Source of the DNA: Desulfobulbus sp.
GTDB lineage: Bacteria; Desulfobacterota; Desulfobulbia; Desulfobulbales; Desulfobulbaceae
DNA length: 10,444 nt
Direction: 5' to 3'
Assembly: GCA_017998195.1 (NCBI GenBank)
Contig: JAGODN010000051.1
Location: forward strand, 1 to 10,444
Shown piece by piece: positions 1 through 6,452 of the stretch; position 1 is the stretch's first letter, and each line of letters opens with the position of its first letter. Below the pieces are notes generated by a model that worked only from the letters and a program-made list of their open reading frames with translations, ran no database searches and was not told the origin of the DNA. Made by a program: the position numbers and the translations under genes.

Positions 1-1231
1 CGTTGGCCTGGTTGAGCCGGGCCATGGTGATCTCGGAGATGACCATCTCCTGGAAGGCGGCGAAGGTGCCGAAGATGCCCTGCCGGCCCGGCTGGGAGCC
101 GAAGCCCGCGGCCACGGAGAAGTTGTTGCGCTCCATGATGCCCGCGTTGACGTACACCTGGGGGCAGCGTTTGCGCACGTGGTGCAGGCCGCAGGAGCCT
201 TCGAGGTCGGAATCGACCACCAGCACCCGGCGGGCGGGCTCGTCCAGTTCGCCGATCAGGTCGCAGACGATGCGGCCGAACTCGTCGCGGTTCTTGGCGA
301 ACTCGGGGGTGCTGCCGCGGTACTCAATCTTGGCGCCCTTGGCCGGCGGCTGGCGGAGCAGGGCCACGGCCGCCTCGTGGCCGCGGCCGGCGAGGTAGTC
401 GATGGCCATGGCCACCGGGATGACGTCGTGGCCCTTGGGCAGCCCCTCGATGCCGGGCACGCCCACGGCCATCTTGCGCTTGATGACCACGGCCGCCGGC
501 CCGGGGGTGGCGATCGCCGTGCGCACGGCGGTGAACAGGGCGTCCAGGTCCTCGCCGTCACAGGTCTGCACGGCCAGGCCGTGGCCGCTCAGGGTGCGGG
601 CCAGGTCGTAGCCGGGCATGTAGTCGGTGGGATGGCCGGCGATGGTGACGTTGTTGTCGTCGAGCAGCAGTTTCACCGGCAGCTGCCGGGCCACCGCGTA
701 GCGGGCCGCCTCGGCGTCGCCGCCCTCCTGTTGGGAGCCGTCGCTGCCGAACAGGAAGACGGTCCGGCCGGCGCCGGCCTCGGCCACGCCGTTGACATGG
801 CTCCACAGGTGGCCGAGACGGCCGGAGCTGAAGAAGATGCCGTCCGCGTCGCTGCGCTCGGGGTGGCCGTAGTAGCCCTTGCCGAACTCCCGGTAGTGGA
901 GCAGGGATTCGGCCGGCTTGTAGCCGTTGAGCACGCTCATGATGTACTGCAGGGCGACCCGGTGGCCGGCCTCGTCGAAGTAGACCGGGTGGAACGCGTC
1001 CGAGCCCTTCATGAAACCGTCGGCGATGAGTACCTCGGGCACGATGTCATAGGCGCCACCGGTATGCCCGCCCAACCCCTTGGTGTTCGCCAGGGCGGTG
1101 AAAAAGACGATGCTGTCGCGCACCAGGGCGATATTCTTCTCAAGGGTGGCGCGCTGCTCCGCGTCCAACCCGGTTTGATCGACGGACAGGCGCAGCGGCC
1201 GGAAGGCCGACAAGTCAAAGGGGAAGTTCAT
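1..1231 (-). CDS. tkt: Transketolase, N-terminal 410 residues (3' end beyond the window)
   Basis: Thiamine-diphosphate enzyme moving two-carbon ketol units between sugar phosphates in the non-oxidative pentose phosphate pathway; cytoplasmic. The frame is open from ATG 1231 to the window edge with no stop, so the gene is cut at position 1. Visible marks: GGHTGGAYD near residues 54-62 (substrate/ThDP His56); the ThDP-Mg motif starting GSDG at 162-165 and ending DDNN at 191-194, followed by TIAGHP; then the start of the pyrimidine-binding domain with GIMERN at 364-369, whose Glu367 matches the glutamate that activates ThDP. Start choice: AGGA at 1239-1242 (minus strand) lies 7 bases before the ATG. 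It is more like the transketolases annotated in sulfate-reducing bacteria than E. coli TktA (from memory, not a search). A related ThDP enzyme of the transketolase superfamily is the main alternative. The gene is divergent from the small gene at 1479. Confidence 0.9.
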   Translation of the reverse strand, partial: MNFPFDLSAFRPLRLSVDQTGLDAEQRATLEKNIALVRDSIVFFTALANTKGLGGHTGGAYDIVPEVLIADGFMKGSDAFHPVYFDEAGHRVALQYIMSVLNGYKPAESLLHYREFGKGYYGHPERSDADGIFFSSGRLGHLWSHVNGVAEAGAGRTVFLFGSDGSQQEGGDAEAARYAVARQLPVKLLLDDNNVTIAGHPTDYMPGYDLARTLSGHGLAVQTCDGEDLDALFTAVRTAIATPGPAAVVIKRKMAVGVPGIEGLPKGHDVIPVAMAIDYLAGRGHEAAVALLRQPPAKGAKIEYRGSTPEFAKNRDEFGRIVCDLIGELDEPARRVLVVDSDLEGSCGLHHVRKRCPQVYVNAGIMERNNFSVAAGFGSQPGRQGIFGTFAAFQEMVISEITMARLNQAN

Positions 1232-1349
1232 GGGCTGATCCTGGAAGGTGAATGGTGGTGCGGCGGCGCGGCGGACCGCCTGGCGTCGCCGGATGGAGGT
1301 GCATGGTAGTGCAGAAATAACAGAACTGCCAGAATCCGCAAGGATCAAC

Positions 1350-1378
1350 TTGCGCGCCCCGCGGCTTGCCGGTACAAA
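1350..1378 (+). promoter_or_regulatory. Weak sigma-70-like promoter candidate for the gene at 1479
   Basis: TTGCGC (1350-1355), a 17-base spacer and TACAAA (1373-1378). The spacing is ideal but the match to consensus is only moderate, and the site lies about 100 bases before the start codon. It sits in the 247-bp divergent intergenic region 1232-1478, where I see no other gene and no convincing minus-strand promoter for the transketolase. Confidence 0.25.
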
Positions 1379-1478
1379 GGGTGTTTCGGCCGCAACCGGC
1401 CCCGGTCAGGGACCGCAGGTCCGGCCGCGGCCCCGTTCTCCGCCGGTGCTGCCGGCGTCCCTCGACCCGGAAAACCCC

Positions 1479-1790
1479 ATGAAGACCATCTGGAAATTCG
1501 AACTCCAGCCGAACCGGCTGCAGGTCATCCCCATCCCCGCCGGCGGGCAGATCCTCAGCGTGCAGACCAAGGGCGACAGCGGGCCGCTCATGTGGGTGCT
1601 GGTCGACCCGGACCTGCCCCTGAAGGACCGCTTTCTCGGTATCTACACCACCAACACCGCCGTGCCCGACGACCCGGGCCGCTACGTGGCCACCTTTCAG
1701 ATCATGGACGGCATGCTCGAATTCCACCTGTTCGAGATGGACGAGCCGCCGCCGGAGGCCCGCCTCATCGAGGAACCCGGGCCGGCCTGA
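1479..1790 (+). CDS. Small conserved-looking protein, DUF7352-like
   Basis: A 103-residue soluble protein with no signal peptide or membrane segment. It begins MKTIWKFEL and continues with a glycine-containing hydrophobic segment (GGQILSVQ, residues 22-29), MWVLVDP (38-44) and YVATFQ...GMLEFHLFE (69-86), reading as a compact beta-strand-rich fold. From memory this pattern (WKF-L, A-ILSVQ, LW-LVDP, Y-GTFQ, HVFE) resembles a small uncharacterised family, DUF7352, also found in phage genomes; I am not certain of that assignment. The frame is open upstream to 1248, but ATG 1479 is chosen because the resemblance starts exactly there and the upstream translation is low-complexity. No strong ribosome-binding site is visible. 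It is divergent from transketolase and convergent with purU, 12 bp away. Function unknown. Confidence 0.75.
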   Translation: MKTIWKFELQPNRLQVIPIPAGGQILSVQTKGDSGPLMWVLVDPDLPLKDRFLGIYTTNTAVPDDPGRYVATFQIMDGMLEFHLFEMDEPPPEARLIEEPGPA

Positions 1791-1793
1791 ACG

Positions 1794-1812
1794 GTTCGCC
1801 CCTCAGGCGAAC
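1794..1812. terminator. Hairpin between convergent genes, possible bidirectional terminator
   Basis: GTTCGCC (1794-1800), loop CCTCA, GGCGAAC (1806-1812): a perfect 7-bp stem in the 12-bp gap between the 1479 gene and purU, overlapping the purU stop codon. No T tract follows on either strand, so it is not a canonical intrinsic terminator. Its position between two converging genes is the main argument. Confidence 0.45.
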
Positions 1813-2684
1813 ACCACGGTACGGTTGCGGTAGACAAGGATCTGGCGCTGCAGGTGGTGCCAGACCGCCTGCGACAGGACCACCTTCTCCAGGTCGCGGC
1901 CCTTGCGCATCAGGTCGGTCACCGCGTCGGCGTGGCTGACGCGGATCACGTTCTGGGCGATGATCGGCCCGGCGTCCAGTTCCTCGGTGACGTAGTGGCT
2001 GGTGGCGCCGATGATCTTCACCCCTCGTTCGTAGGCGGAATGGTAGGGCCGGGCGCCGGGGAAGGCGGGCAGGAAGCTGTGGTGGATGTTGATGATGCGG
2101 TTCCTGTACCTGCTGATGAACATGGGCGAGAGGATCTGCATGTAGCGGGCGAGGACGATGAACTCCACCCGGTGTCGGGCGAGCAGTTCGAGCTGGGCCT
2201 CTTCCTGTTCATCCTTGGTGTCGCCGCAGATCGGGAAGTGATGGAAGTCCACCCCGAACTGTTCGGCCACCGGCCGCAGATCCTCGTGATTGCTGATGAT
2301 CAGGGGGATGACCACCTCCAGTTCGCCCGACTTCCAGCGGGCGAGCAGGTCGTAGAGGCAGTGCGGCTGGCGGGAGACGAAGATGGCCAGGCGCGGCACC
2401 TCGCTGGAGAAGTGCAGCTGCCATTGCATGTCGTACTTCTTGGCGATGAGGGTGTCGAAGTATTCGCCGATCTTGTCGTCCGGGATGATGAACCCGTCCA
2501 GCTCCCACTCGATGCGCATGAAAAAGACCTGCTGGTCCTGGTCCACGTGCTGGGCGAGGGCGGTGATGTTGCCGTTGTTCTTGTAGATGAATTCGCTGAC
2601 CGTGGCGACGATGCCCTTGTTGTCCGGGCAGTGGATGAGCAGGATGGCGGAGGCGTTGGCAGGGTCGGAGGAGATGGTGTGCAT
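1803..2684 (-). CDS. purU: Formyltetrahydrofolate deformylase PurU
   Basis: Hydrolyses 10-formyl-tetrahydrofolate to tetrahydrofolate and formate, balancing the one-carbon pool and supplying formate to PurT-type purine synthesis; cytoplasmic. The protein is 293 residues, close to the usual length. An N-terminal ACT domain (about residues 12-90, LLIHCPDNKGIVATVSEF) is followed by the formyltransferase fold (about 96-275). The catalytic triad of the family is intact: Asn199 and His201 in INIHHSFLPAFPGARPYH, and Asp237 in EELDAGPII. Start: ATG 2684 places the ACT domain at the expected distance; the ribosome-binding site is poor (GAG about 7 bases upstream). A promoter candidate lies 80-110 bp upstream. 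It is on the same strand as the 2834-3385 gene but 149 bp downstream, so probably transcribed separately. Identification is secure from the motifs. Confidence 0.96.
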   Translation of the reverse strand: MHTISSDPANASAILLIHCPDNKGIVATVSEFIYKNNGNITALAQHVDQDQQVFFMRIEWELDGFIIPDDKIGEYFDTLIAKKYDMQWQLHFSSEVPRLAIFVSRQPHCLYDLLARWKSGELEVVIPLIISNHEDLRPVAEQFGVDFHHFPICGDTKDEQEEAQLELLARHRVEFIVLARYMQILSPMFISRYRNRIINIHHSFLPAFPGARPYHSAYERGVKIIGATSHYVTEELDAGPIIAQNVIRVSHADAVTDLMRKGRDLEKVVLSQAVWHHLQRQILVYRNRTVVFA

Positions 2685-2752
2685 GGGCGGCTCGGCGCGG
2701 CGGTTGACGGACGGGCGACGGCCGGCCGCCGGAGATCCGGGAGGCTGCCGTC

Positions 2753-2765
2753 ACGACAGGGTCGT
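2753..2765. promoter_or_regulatory. 13-bp palindrome at the putative purU transcription start
   Basis: ACGAC (2753-2757), AGG, GTCGT (2761-2765). It lies directly downstream of the -10 element proposed at 2767-2772 and would cover the start of transcription, a typical position for a repressor site. It is short and could be chance in GC-rich DNA. Confidence 0.25.
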
Positions 2766-2766
2766 C

Positions 2767-2795
2767 ATGATAGCCGCATCACCGCGCCAGCGCAA
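2767..2795 (-). promoter_or_regulatory. Sigma-70-like promoter candidate for purU
   Basis: Read on the minus strand: TTGCGC (2795-2790), a 17-base spacer and TATCAT (2772-2767). The -10 element matches consensus at five of six bases; the -35 shares only TTG. Transcription would begin near 2760, leaving an untranslated leader of about 75 bases before the purU ATG at 2684. It lies in the 149-bp gap after the 183-residue gene, which supports a separate purU transcript. Confidence 0.45.
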
Positions 2796-2833
2796 GCCGG
2801 GAAGCGGGATCAGGACAAAAACCGCGGCAGCGC

Positions 2834-3385
2834 TCAGTCCTCCGGCAGCAGGCCGCGCCAGCGCTCGTCGAGCAGGGCCTGGACCATGCAGGGGGCGCTC
2901 TGCTGCCAGCGGCGGATGACCGCCTCCCGTTCCGTGCGCAGGGCGGCCAGCGCCGCCGCCTCGTCGGCAAACGGGAAGCGGGCGCACACCTCGGTGAGTG
3001 CCGCCCGCCGGCTCAGGCCGCCGCCCCGCACCAGACCGAGATAGGTCCGGTAGGCCCGGTGCTGCGGGTCGTGATCCGTTGCCGGGGCGCTGTCCTCGTC
3101 CGGGCCGCGGTCCGGATCGATGAAGAGCCGGTATTCGCTGGCCGCGTCATAGGTCGGGCGGCGATAGGCGGGCAGCAGGGCGAGCAGTTCCTCTTCCAGT
3201 TCCTCCCGCTCCTCCAGCCCACACGGATCGGGTCGGCCGGTCAGGCGGGCGTACTCGCCCACCGCCCGGCCCAGGTCGGTGGCGAAGCGGGCGGCCACGA
3301 GACGGGCTGCAGCCGGCCGGTCAACGGGGGCGGGCGCAGGCGGCTCGCCGGGCAGGGGACGGGGATCAGGCCGGGAAGGGTGCAT
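2834..3385 (-). CDS. Uncharacterised 183-residue soluble protein
   Basis: I do not recognise this protein. With the ATG at 3385 it has 183 residues: a proline-rich start (1-25), a helical stretch (26-50, ARLVAARFATDLGRAVGEYA), a strongly acidic helix (57-70, rich in Glu-Glu-Leu), YRLFIDPDRGPDED near 85-98, then helices up to the end (113-180), including LSRRAALTEVCARFPFADE (124-142). No signal peptide or membrane segment. The composition suggests a small helical cytoplasmic protein, perhaps an adaptor or regulator, but nothing shows a function. Codon choice is GC-rich at third positions like its neighbours, so I believe it is real. The frame opens further to a TTG at 3460, but a TATACT promoter element would lie at or upstream of that codon, so the ATG is preferred; neither start has a strong ribosome-binding site. 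It is divergent from the MFS gene. Confidence 0.65.
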   Translation of the reverse strand: MHPSRPDPRPLPGEPPAPAPVDRPAAARLVAARFATDLGRAVGEYARLTGRPDPCGLEEREELEEELLALLPAYRRPTYDAASEYRLFIDPDRGPDEDSAPATDHDPQHRAYRTYLGLVRGGGLSRRAALTEVCARFPFADEAAALAALRTEREAVIRRWQQSAPCMVQALLDERWRGLLPED

Positions 3386-3450
3386 GGGCGCTTGTACAGG
3401 GACAGGGAAGATTGGTGCGACCCGATTCTTCGGGAGCGGCAACCCAGGCC

Positions 3451-3465
3451 ACTTGCGCAAGTATA
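3451..3465 (-). promoter_or_regulatory. Perfect 12-bp palindrome overlapping a -10 element
   Basis: ACTTGCGCAAGT at 3451-3462 equals its own reverse complement. On the minus strand TATACT (3465-3460), five of six matches to the -10 consensus, overlaps it. No good -35 is seen at the right spacing, so a bound activator or an alternative sigma factor would be needed if this is the promoter of the 2834-3385 gene. The palindrome is a plausible operator in the 232-bp divergent region 3386-3617. Confidence 0.35.
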
Positions 3466-3529
3466 GCGGCCGGGGCGGAAAAGGCGAGCCTAACCCAGGC
3501 AGGCGTGCGCCACTGTGGCAAGGATGGCC

Positions 3530-3557
3530 TTGACATTCCGCCCGGGCCCGCTACCCT
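3530..3557 (+). promoter_or_regulatory. Sigma-70 promoter candidate for the MFS transporter
   Basis: A perfect -35 hexamer TTGACA (3530-3535), a 16-base spacer, and TACCCT (3552-3557) as -10. Transcription would start near 3564, about 54 bases before the ATG at 3618. The only divergent-promoter signal nearby is the palindrome and TATACT at 3451-3465, about 65 bp away. Confidence 0.55.
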
Positions 3558-3617
3558 GCGGCCAGCCGGCCGGCCAGGTCGCTGTCCGGCGCCGATTCCC
3601 CTCCACCGCCGACAGCC

Positions 3618-4889
3618 ATGCTCCCCTCTCTCCGCCTGAACCGCGACGAACGCAGCTGGATCCTCTACGACGTGGCCAACTCGGCCTTTGTGCTGGTCAT
3701 GGTCACCGCGGTCATGCCCCTCTATTACAAGGGAGTGATCGGAGCCACCCTGCCCGACGCCATTGCCACCGCCAACTGGGGCTTTGCCAATGCCGCCGCC
3801 TCCCTCACCCTGGCCCTGCTGGCGCCGCTGCTCGGCGCCCTGGCCGACTATCGCGGCCGGAAGAAACCGTTCTTCGCCGCGTTCCTTGCCCTCGGCCTGA
3901 CCGGCTGCCTGGCGCTGACCCTGGTCCAACCCGGCCAGGGGTTCCTCTGCCTGCTTCTCTTCGTCCTGGCCCGCATCGGCTGGGGCGGGGCCAACATCTT
4001 CTACGACGCCTTCCTGGTCGACGTGACCAGGCCCGAGCGCATGGACACGGTCTCCGCCCGGGGCTACGGCTTCGGCTACATCGGCTCGGTGGTGCCCTTC
4101 CTGGCCGTGATCGGCCTGCTCGCCAGCGGCGGCCTGGACAGCGGCCTGCCCGCCCGCGAGACCCGCATCGGTTTTGTCGTTGTCGCCCTGTGGTGGCTGC
4201 TCTTCTCCCTGCCGGCCCTCAGGCACCTGCGCCAGCGTCACGGTCTCGACCCGGTCACCGCACCGCTGGCCGACAGCCTGCGGCGGCTCGGCCGCACCTT
4301 TGCCGAGGTGCGCAGCCACCGGCCGGCCTTCCTCTTCCTGCTCGCCTATTTTTTCTACATCGACGGCGTCGACACCATCATCACCATGGCCATTGCCTAC
4401 GGTCACGATCTCGGCTTCAGCGTGCCCCTGCTCATCGGCGTACTGCTCTTCATCCAGGTGGTGGCCTGGCCCTGTGCCCTCGTCTACGGTCGCCTGGCCG
4501 CCACCTTTTCCGCCCGGCGCCTGCTCCTGGCCGGCATCGGCGTCTACTGCCTGGTCACCCTGCTCGCCTTCCTGCTGCCCGCCATCGCCGATCAGCGGCT
4601 GCAGACCGTTTGCTTCTGGCTGCTCGCCTTTCTCGTGGCCTCGTCCATGGGCGGCATCCAGGCGCTCAGCCGGTCCACCTTCGGCCGGCTCATCCCGGCG
4701 GAAAAGAGCGGCGAGTACTTCGGCTTCTACAACGTGGCCGGCAAGTTCGCGGCCATCACCGGCCCCATGCTGATGGGGCTGGTGGGGCGACTGAGCGGTC
4801 ACAGCCGCTGGGGGGTGCTCAGCCTGCTGCTGCTGTTCGTGCTCGGCGGCTGGCTGCTCACCCGGGTGGAGACAGCGCACCCCGAATGA
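3618..4889 (+). CDS. MFS transporter, UMF1 / Atg22-like family
   Basis: Inner-membrane carrier of the major facilitator superfamily, 423 residues, with about twelve hydrophobic segments. Family marks: WILYDVANSAF at 14-24 (the hallmark opening of UMF1/Atg22-like proteins), the MFS loop motif GALADYRGRKKP at 73-84, FYDAFLVDV at 128-136, FFYIDGVDTI at 245-254, and SMGGIQALSRSTFGRLIP at 343-360 followed by GEYFGFYNV. Eukaryotic Atg22 exports amino acids from the vacuole; bacterial members are mostly uncharacterised, so the substrate is unknown. Start: ATG 3618 puts the hallmark at its usual N-terminal place; no clear ribosome-binding site is visible. Its end is only 36 bp from the end of the convergent VanZ-like gene. 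A longer frame (3515-4897) in another phase on the same strand is a shadow without the family motifs. Confidence 0.93.
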   Translation: MLPSLRLNRDERSWILYDVANSAFVLVMVTAVMPLYYKGVIGATLPDAIATANWGFANAAASLTLALLAPLLGALADYRGRKKPFFAAFLALGLTGCLALTLVQPGQGFLCLLLFVLARIGWGGANIFYDAFLVDVTRPERMDTVSARGYGFGYIGSVVPFLAVIGLLASGGLDSGLPARETRIGFVVVALWWLLFSLPALRHLRQRHGLDPVTAPLADSLRRLGRTFAEVRSHRPAFLFLLAYFFYIDGVDTIITMAIAYGHDLGFSVPLLIGVLLFIQVVAWPCALVYGRLAATFSARRLLLAGIGVYCLVTLLAFLLPAIADQRLQTVCFWLLAFLVASSMGGIQALSRSTFGRLIPAEKSGEYFGFYNVAGKFAAITGPMLMGLVGRLSGHSRWGVLSLLLLFVLGGWLLTRVETAHPE

Positions 4890-4925
4890 CGCGGTGACCG
4901 GGCCGGAGACGGGTCGGCGGCGCGG

Positions 4926-6161
4926 TCAGCGCTCCCGGCGCCCCGCCCGGAGCACGCCCCACAGGACCGGGACGAGCAGCAGGAGCACCAGGGTCTGCAG
5001 CACCGAGCGGGGGGCCACGGTGATCAGTTCGCTGCTCACGGGGCTCTGGTAGGGTGCGGCCGGGCCGGCCCAGGTCGCGAGTGTGGCCCGCATCGTCTCC
5101 GGCCAACGGTAACCGGAATGACCGAGCACCGTGGGGAAGACCGTCTCCATGATCCGGTTTTCGCCCATGGCGATGCGCGCGTACTGTTGCCGCAGGTCAG
5201 TGTCGTCCTTGGCCTGGTCGGCGAGGAAGGCGTAGCGGTCCCGGCGGAACAGGTGCACCCGGGCCTCCACCAGCAGCGGGTCCCGGTGCGCCGGGTAGCG
5301 GGCGAGAAAGGCCCGGTACTGCTCCTCGCCGGCGTAGCGGTCGAGGATGGCCGCCACCTCCGATACCCGCTCCCGGTCCTGGCGGGCCAGTTCCACCCGG
5401 TCGAGGCGTGAGCGGAACACCCCGGCGACCGCATCCACGTGACGGTGGCCGTACTCGGCGGTCACCTCGTCCAGGCTGGCCGCGGCCGGCAGCAGGCGCG
5501 CATACCGGCCTTGCAGCTCCGGGGTGTTGCTCAGGCAGAAGAGCAGGAGCAGGAGGTCGGCCGCGGCGAGCAGCAGCACCGGCCGCCAGTCCCGGAGCCG
5601 GGCACGGCGGCGGACCGGGCGGTACCCCTGGACGGCGCCCACGGCCACCAGTGCCAGCACCGCGCTCAGGCCGTTGATGCCCAGGTCGCGGTAATCAAAG
5701 GTACGGCCCGGCACCAGCCACTGGATGAGTTCATCGATGATGCCCAGGCCGATGCCGGCCATGGCCGCGGCCGCATACCCGGCCAGGCCGCCCGGGTGTC
5801 GGTCCAGGGCCCGGAACAGCAGCGTGCCGAGCACAGCGTACTGCACAGAGTGGAGCGCCTCCTCCGGGCTGTCCCGCAGTGACCAGACCAGGCCAACAAA
5901 CAGGGCGGCGACCGCGGCCAGGACCAGCAGCCGCGCCGGCGTCAGACCACGTCGCGCCGCCGCCCGCAAAAGCCGGACGCCGACCGCGGCAAGCGCGAGC
6001 AGGGTGGCCCAGAGAAAGAGGTGCCGACCACCGCGCCCGGCCACCAACTCTCGGAGAGCGCCAGCCAGGGGAATGGCCCCCCAGATGAGCAGCAGCCAGC
6101 CCGCCACCGCCGCCCATGCCCGCCCTGTTCCTGTGTGCCCGCCCGCCGCTGTCCGTTCCAT
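4926..6161 (-). CDS. VanZ-family membrane protein with extra C-terminal domain
   Basis: A 411-residue membrane protein. Residues 1-180 form a VanZ-like unit with about five hydrophobic segments and the family pattern EALHSVQYAVLGTLLFRAL (101-119), then IIDELIQWLVPGRTFDYRDL (141-160) and a closing GINGLSAVLA. After a basic loop (181-192) comes another membrane helix (193-210), then about 175 residues without membrane segments (211-385) rich in Arg, Asp and Glu, and a final helix (386-404) ending in a basic tail. VanZ gives low-level teicoplanin resistance in enterococci; most family members have no known role, and I do not claim resistance here. Start: the frame opens at GTG 6269, but ATG 6161 has GAGGG about 6 bases upstream and removes a low-complexity Gly/Gln/Arg-rich prefix. 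I do not recognise the soluble domain. Its neighbours do not suggest a function. Confidence 0.85.
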   Translation of the reverse strand: MERTAAGGHTGTGRAWAAVAGWLLLIWGAIPLAGALRELVAGRGGRHLFLWATLLALAAVGVRLLRAAARRGLTPARLLVLAAVAALFVGLVWSLRDSPEEALHSVQYAVLGTLLFRALDRHPGGLAGYAAAAMAGIGLGIIDELIQWLVPGRTFDYRDLGINGLSAVLALVAVGAVQGYRPVRRRARLRDWRPVLLLAAADLLLLLFCLSNTPELQGRYARLLPAAASLDEVTAEYGHRHVDAVAGVFRSRLDRVELARQDRERVSEVAAILDRYAGEEQYRAFLARYPAHRDPLLVEARVHLFRRDRYAFLADQAKDDTDLRQQYARIAMGENRIMETVFPTVLGHSGYRWPETMRATLATWAGPAAPYQSPVSSELITVAPRSVLQTLVLLLLVPVLWGVLRAGRRER

Positions 6162-6292
6162 CCGCTGCCCTCTGTTTGCTCCTGCCTGTCCCGGTCCCCT
6201 GTTTGCCTCCGCCTGTGCCGGTACGCAGTCCGTGGGCAGACAGGTTCCTCCGGTCCGGGAAGCGCGCACTCCGCCGCCTAGCCTGTTGCTGA

Positions 6293-6333
6293 TTGTGCAT
6301 CTTGTGCAAAATAAAAAAGTAATTGCAGGTGCA
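6293..6333. repeat. Cluster of TTGTGCA / GTGCA repeats upstream of hybO
   Basis: TTGTGCA occurs at 6293-6299 and again at 6302-6308, nine bases apart, and GTGCA recurs at 6329-6333, inside the spacer of the promoter proposed at 6323-6351. The first pair would be centred near -58 relative to a start at about 6358. They are possible activator or repressor half-sites; I cannot name the regulator. Confidence 0.35.
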
Positions 6334-6351
6334 TTTTTTTCCCACTATACA
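6323..6351 (+). promoter_or_regulatory. Promoter candidate for the hybO-hybA-hybC-hybD operon
   Basis: TTGCAG (6323-6328), exactly 17 bases, TATACA (6346-6351), followed by a leader of about 95 bases to the hybO ATG. It is the best sigma-70-like pair in this AT-rich region. I see no sigma-54 (TGGCAC-N5-TTGC) pattern there. An imperfect palindrome TTGATCGTCAA (6401-6411) lies in the leader; it does not have the spacing of a normal FNR site. Confidence 0.5.
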
Positions 6352-6452
6352 CCAACCATCGGGCAGTCCCGCTCGGACATTTTTTTTAATTGAGGTGGAT
6401 TTGATCGTCAACTAACCGCAACAGAAGACATCGCACTGCAAGGAGGTGGCGG

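Larger units (their letters stand above)
6162..6452. other. AT-rich divergent intergenic region before the hydrogenase operon
   Basis: This separates the VanZ-like gene (leftward) from hybO (rightward). The left part (to about 6285) is GC-rich and contains two similar stretches, GCAAACAGGGG and GCAAACAGAGGG on the minus strand, the second holding the VanZ ribosome-binding site. From about 6290 to 6430 the base composition drops sharply, with A and T runs including eight T at 6380-6387. No gene or RNA family is recognised. On the minus strand TTGACG (6409-6404) with 17 bases to TAAAAA is a possible weak promoter for the VanZ-like gene. Confidence 0.6.

Noticed and set aside
179..1309. A 376-codon plus-strand frame over the transketolase
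   Set aside because: The minus strand carries intact ThDP-binding motifs from 1231 to the edge; the plus frame is the usual Val/Gly/Ala/His antisense shadow.
1300..1330. A sigma-54-like TGGCAG element upstream of transketolase on the minus strand
   Set aside because: The TTGC part at the required spacing is absent (TTAT instead).
3366..4880. A 504-codon minus-strand frame over the MFS gene
   Set aside because: It is rich in Gln, Gly, Glu and His with no recognisable fold, opposite a transporter with family hallmarks.
4895..4928. TGACCG...CGGTCA as a terminator between the MFS and VanZ-like genes
   Set aside because: A 6-bp stem with a 22-base loop and no T tract is weak and easily found by chance in such GC-rich DNA.
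6401..6411. TTGATCGTCAA as an FNR site
   Set aside because: FNR sites are TTGAT-N4-ATCAA; here the half-sites are three bases apart and the second is incomplete, and the position is in the leader.
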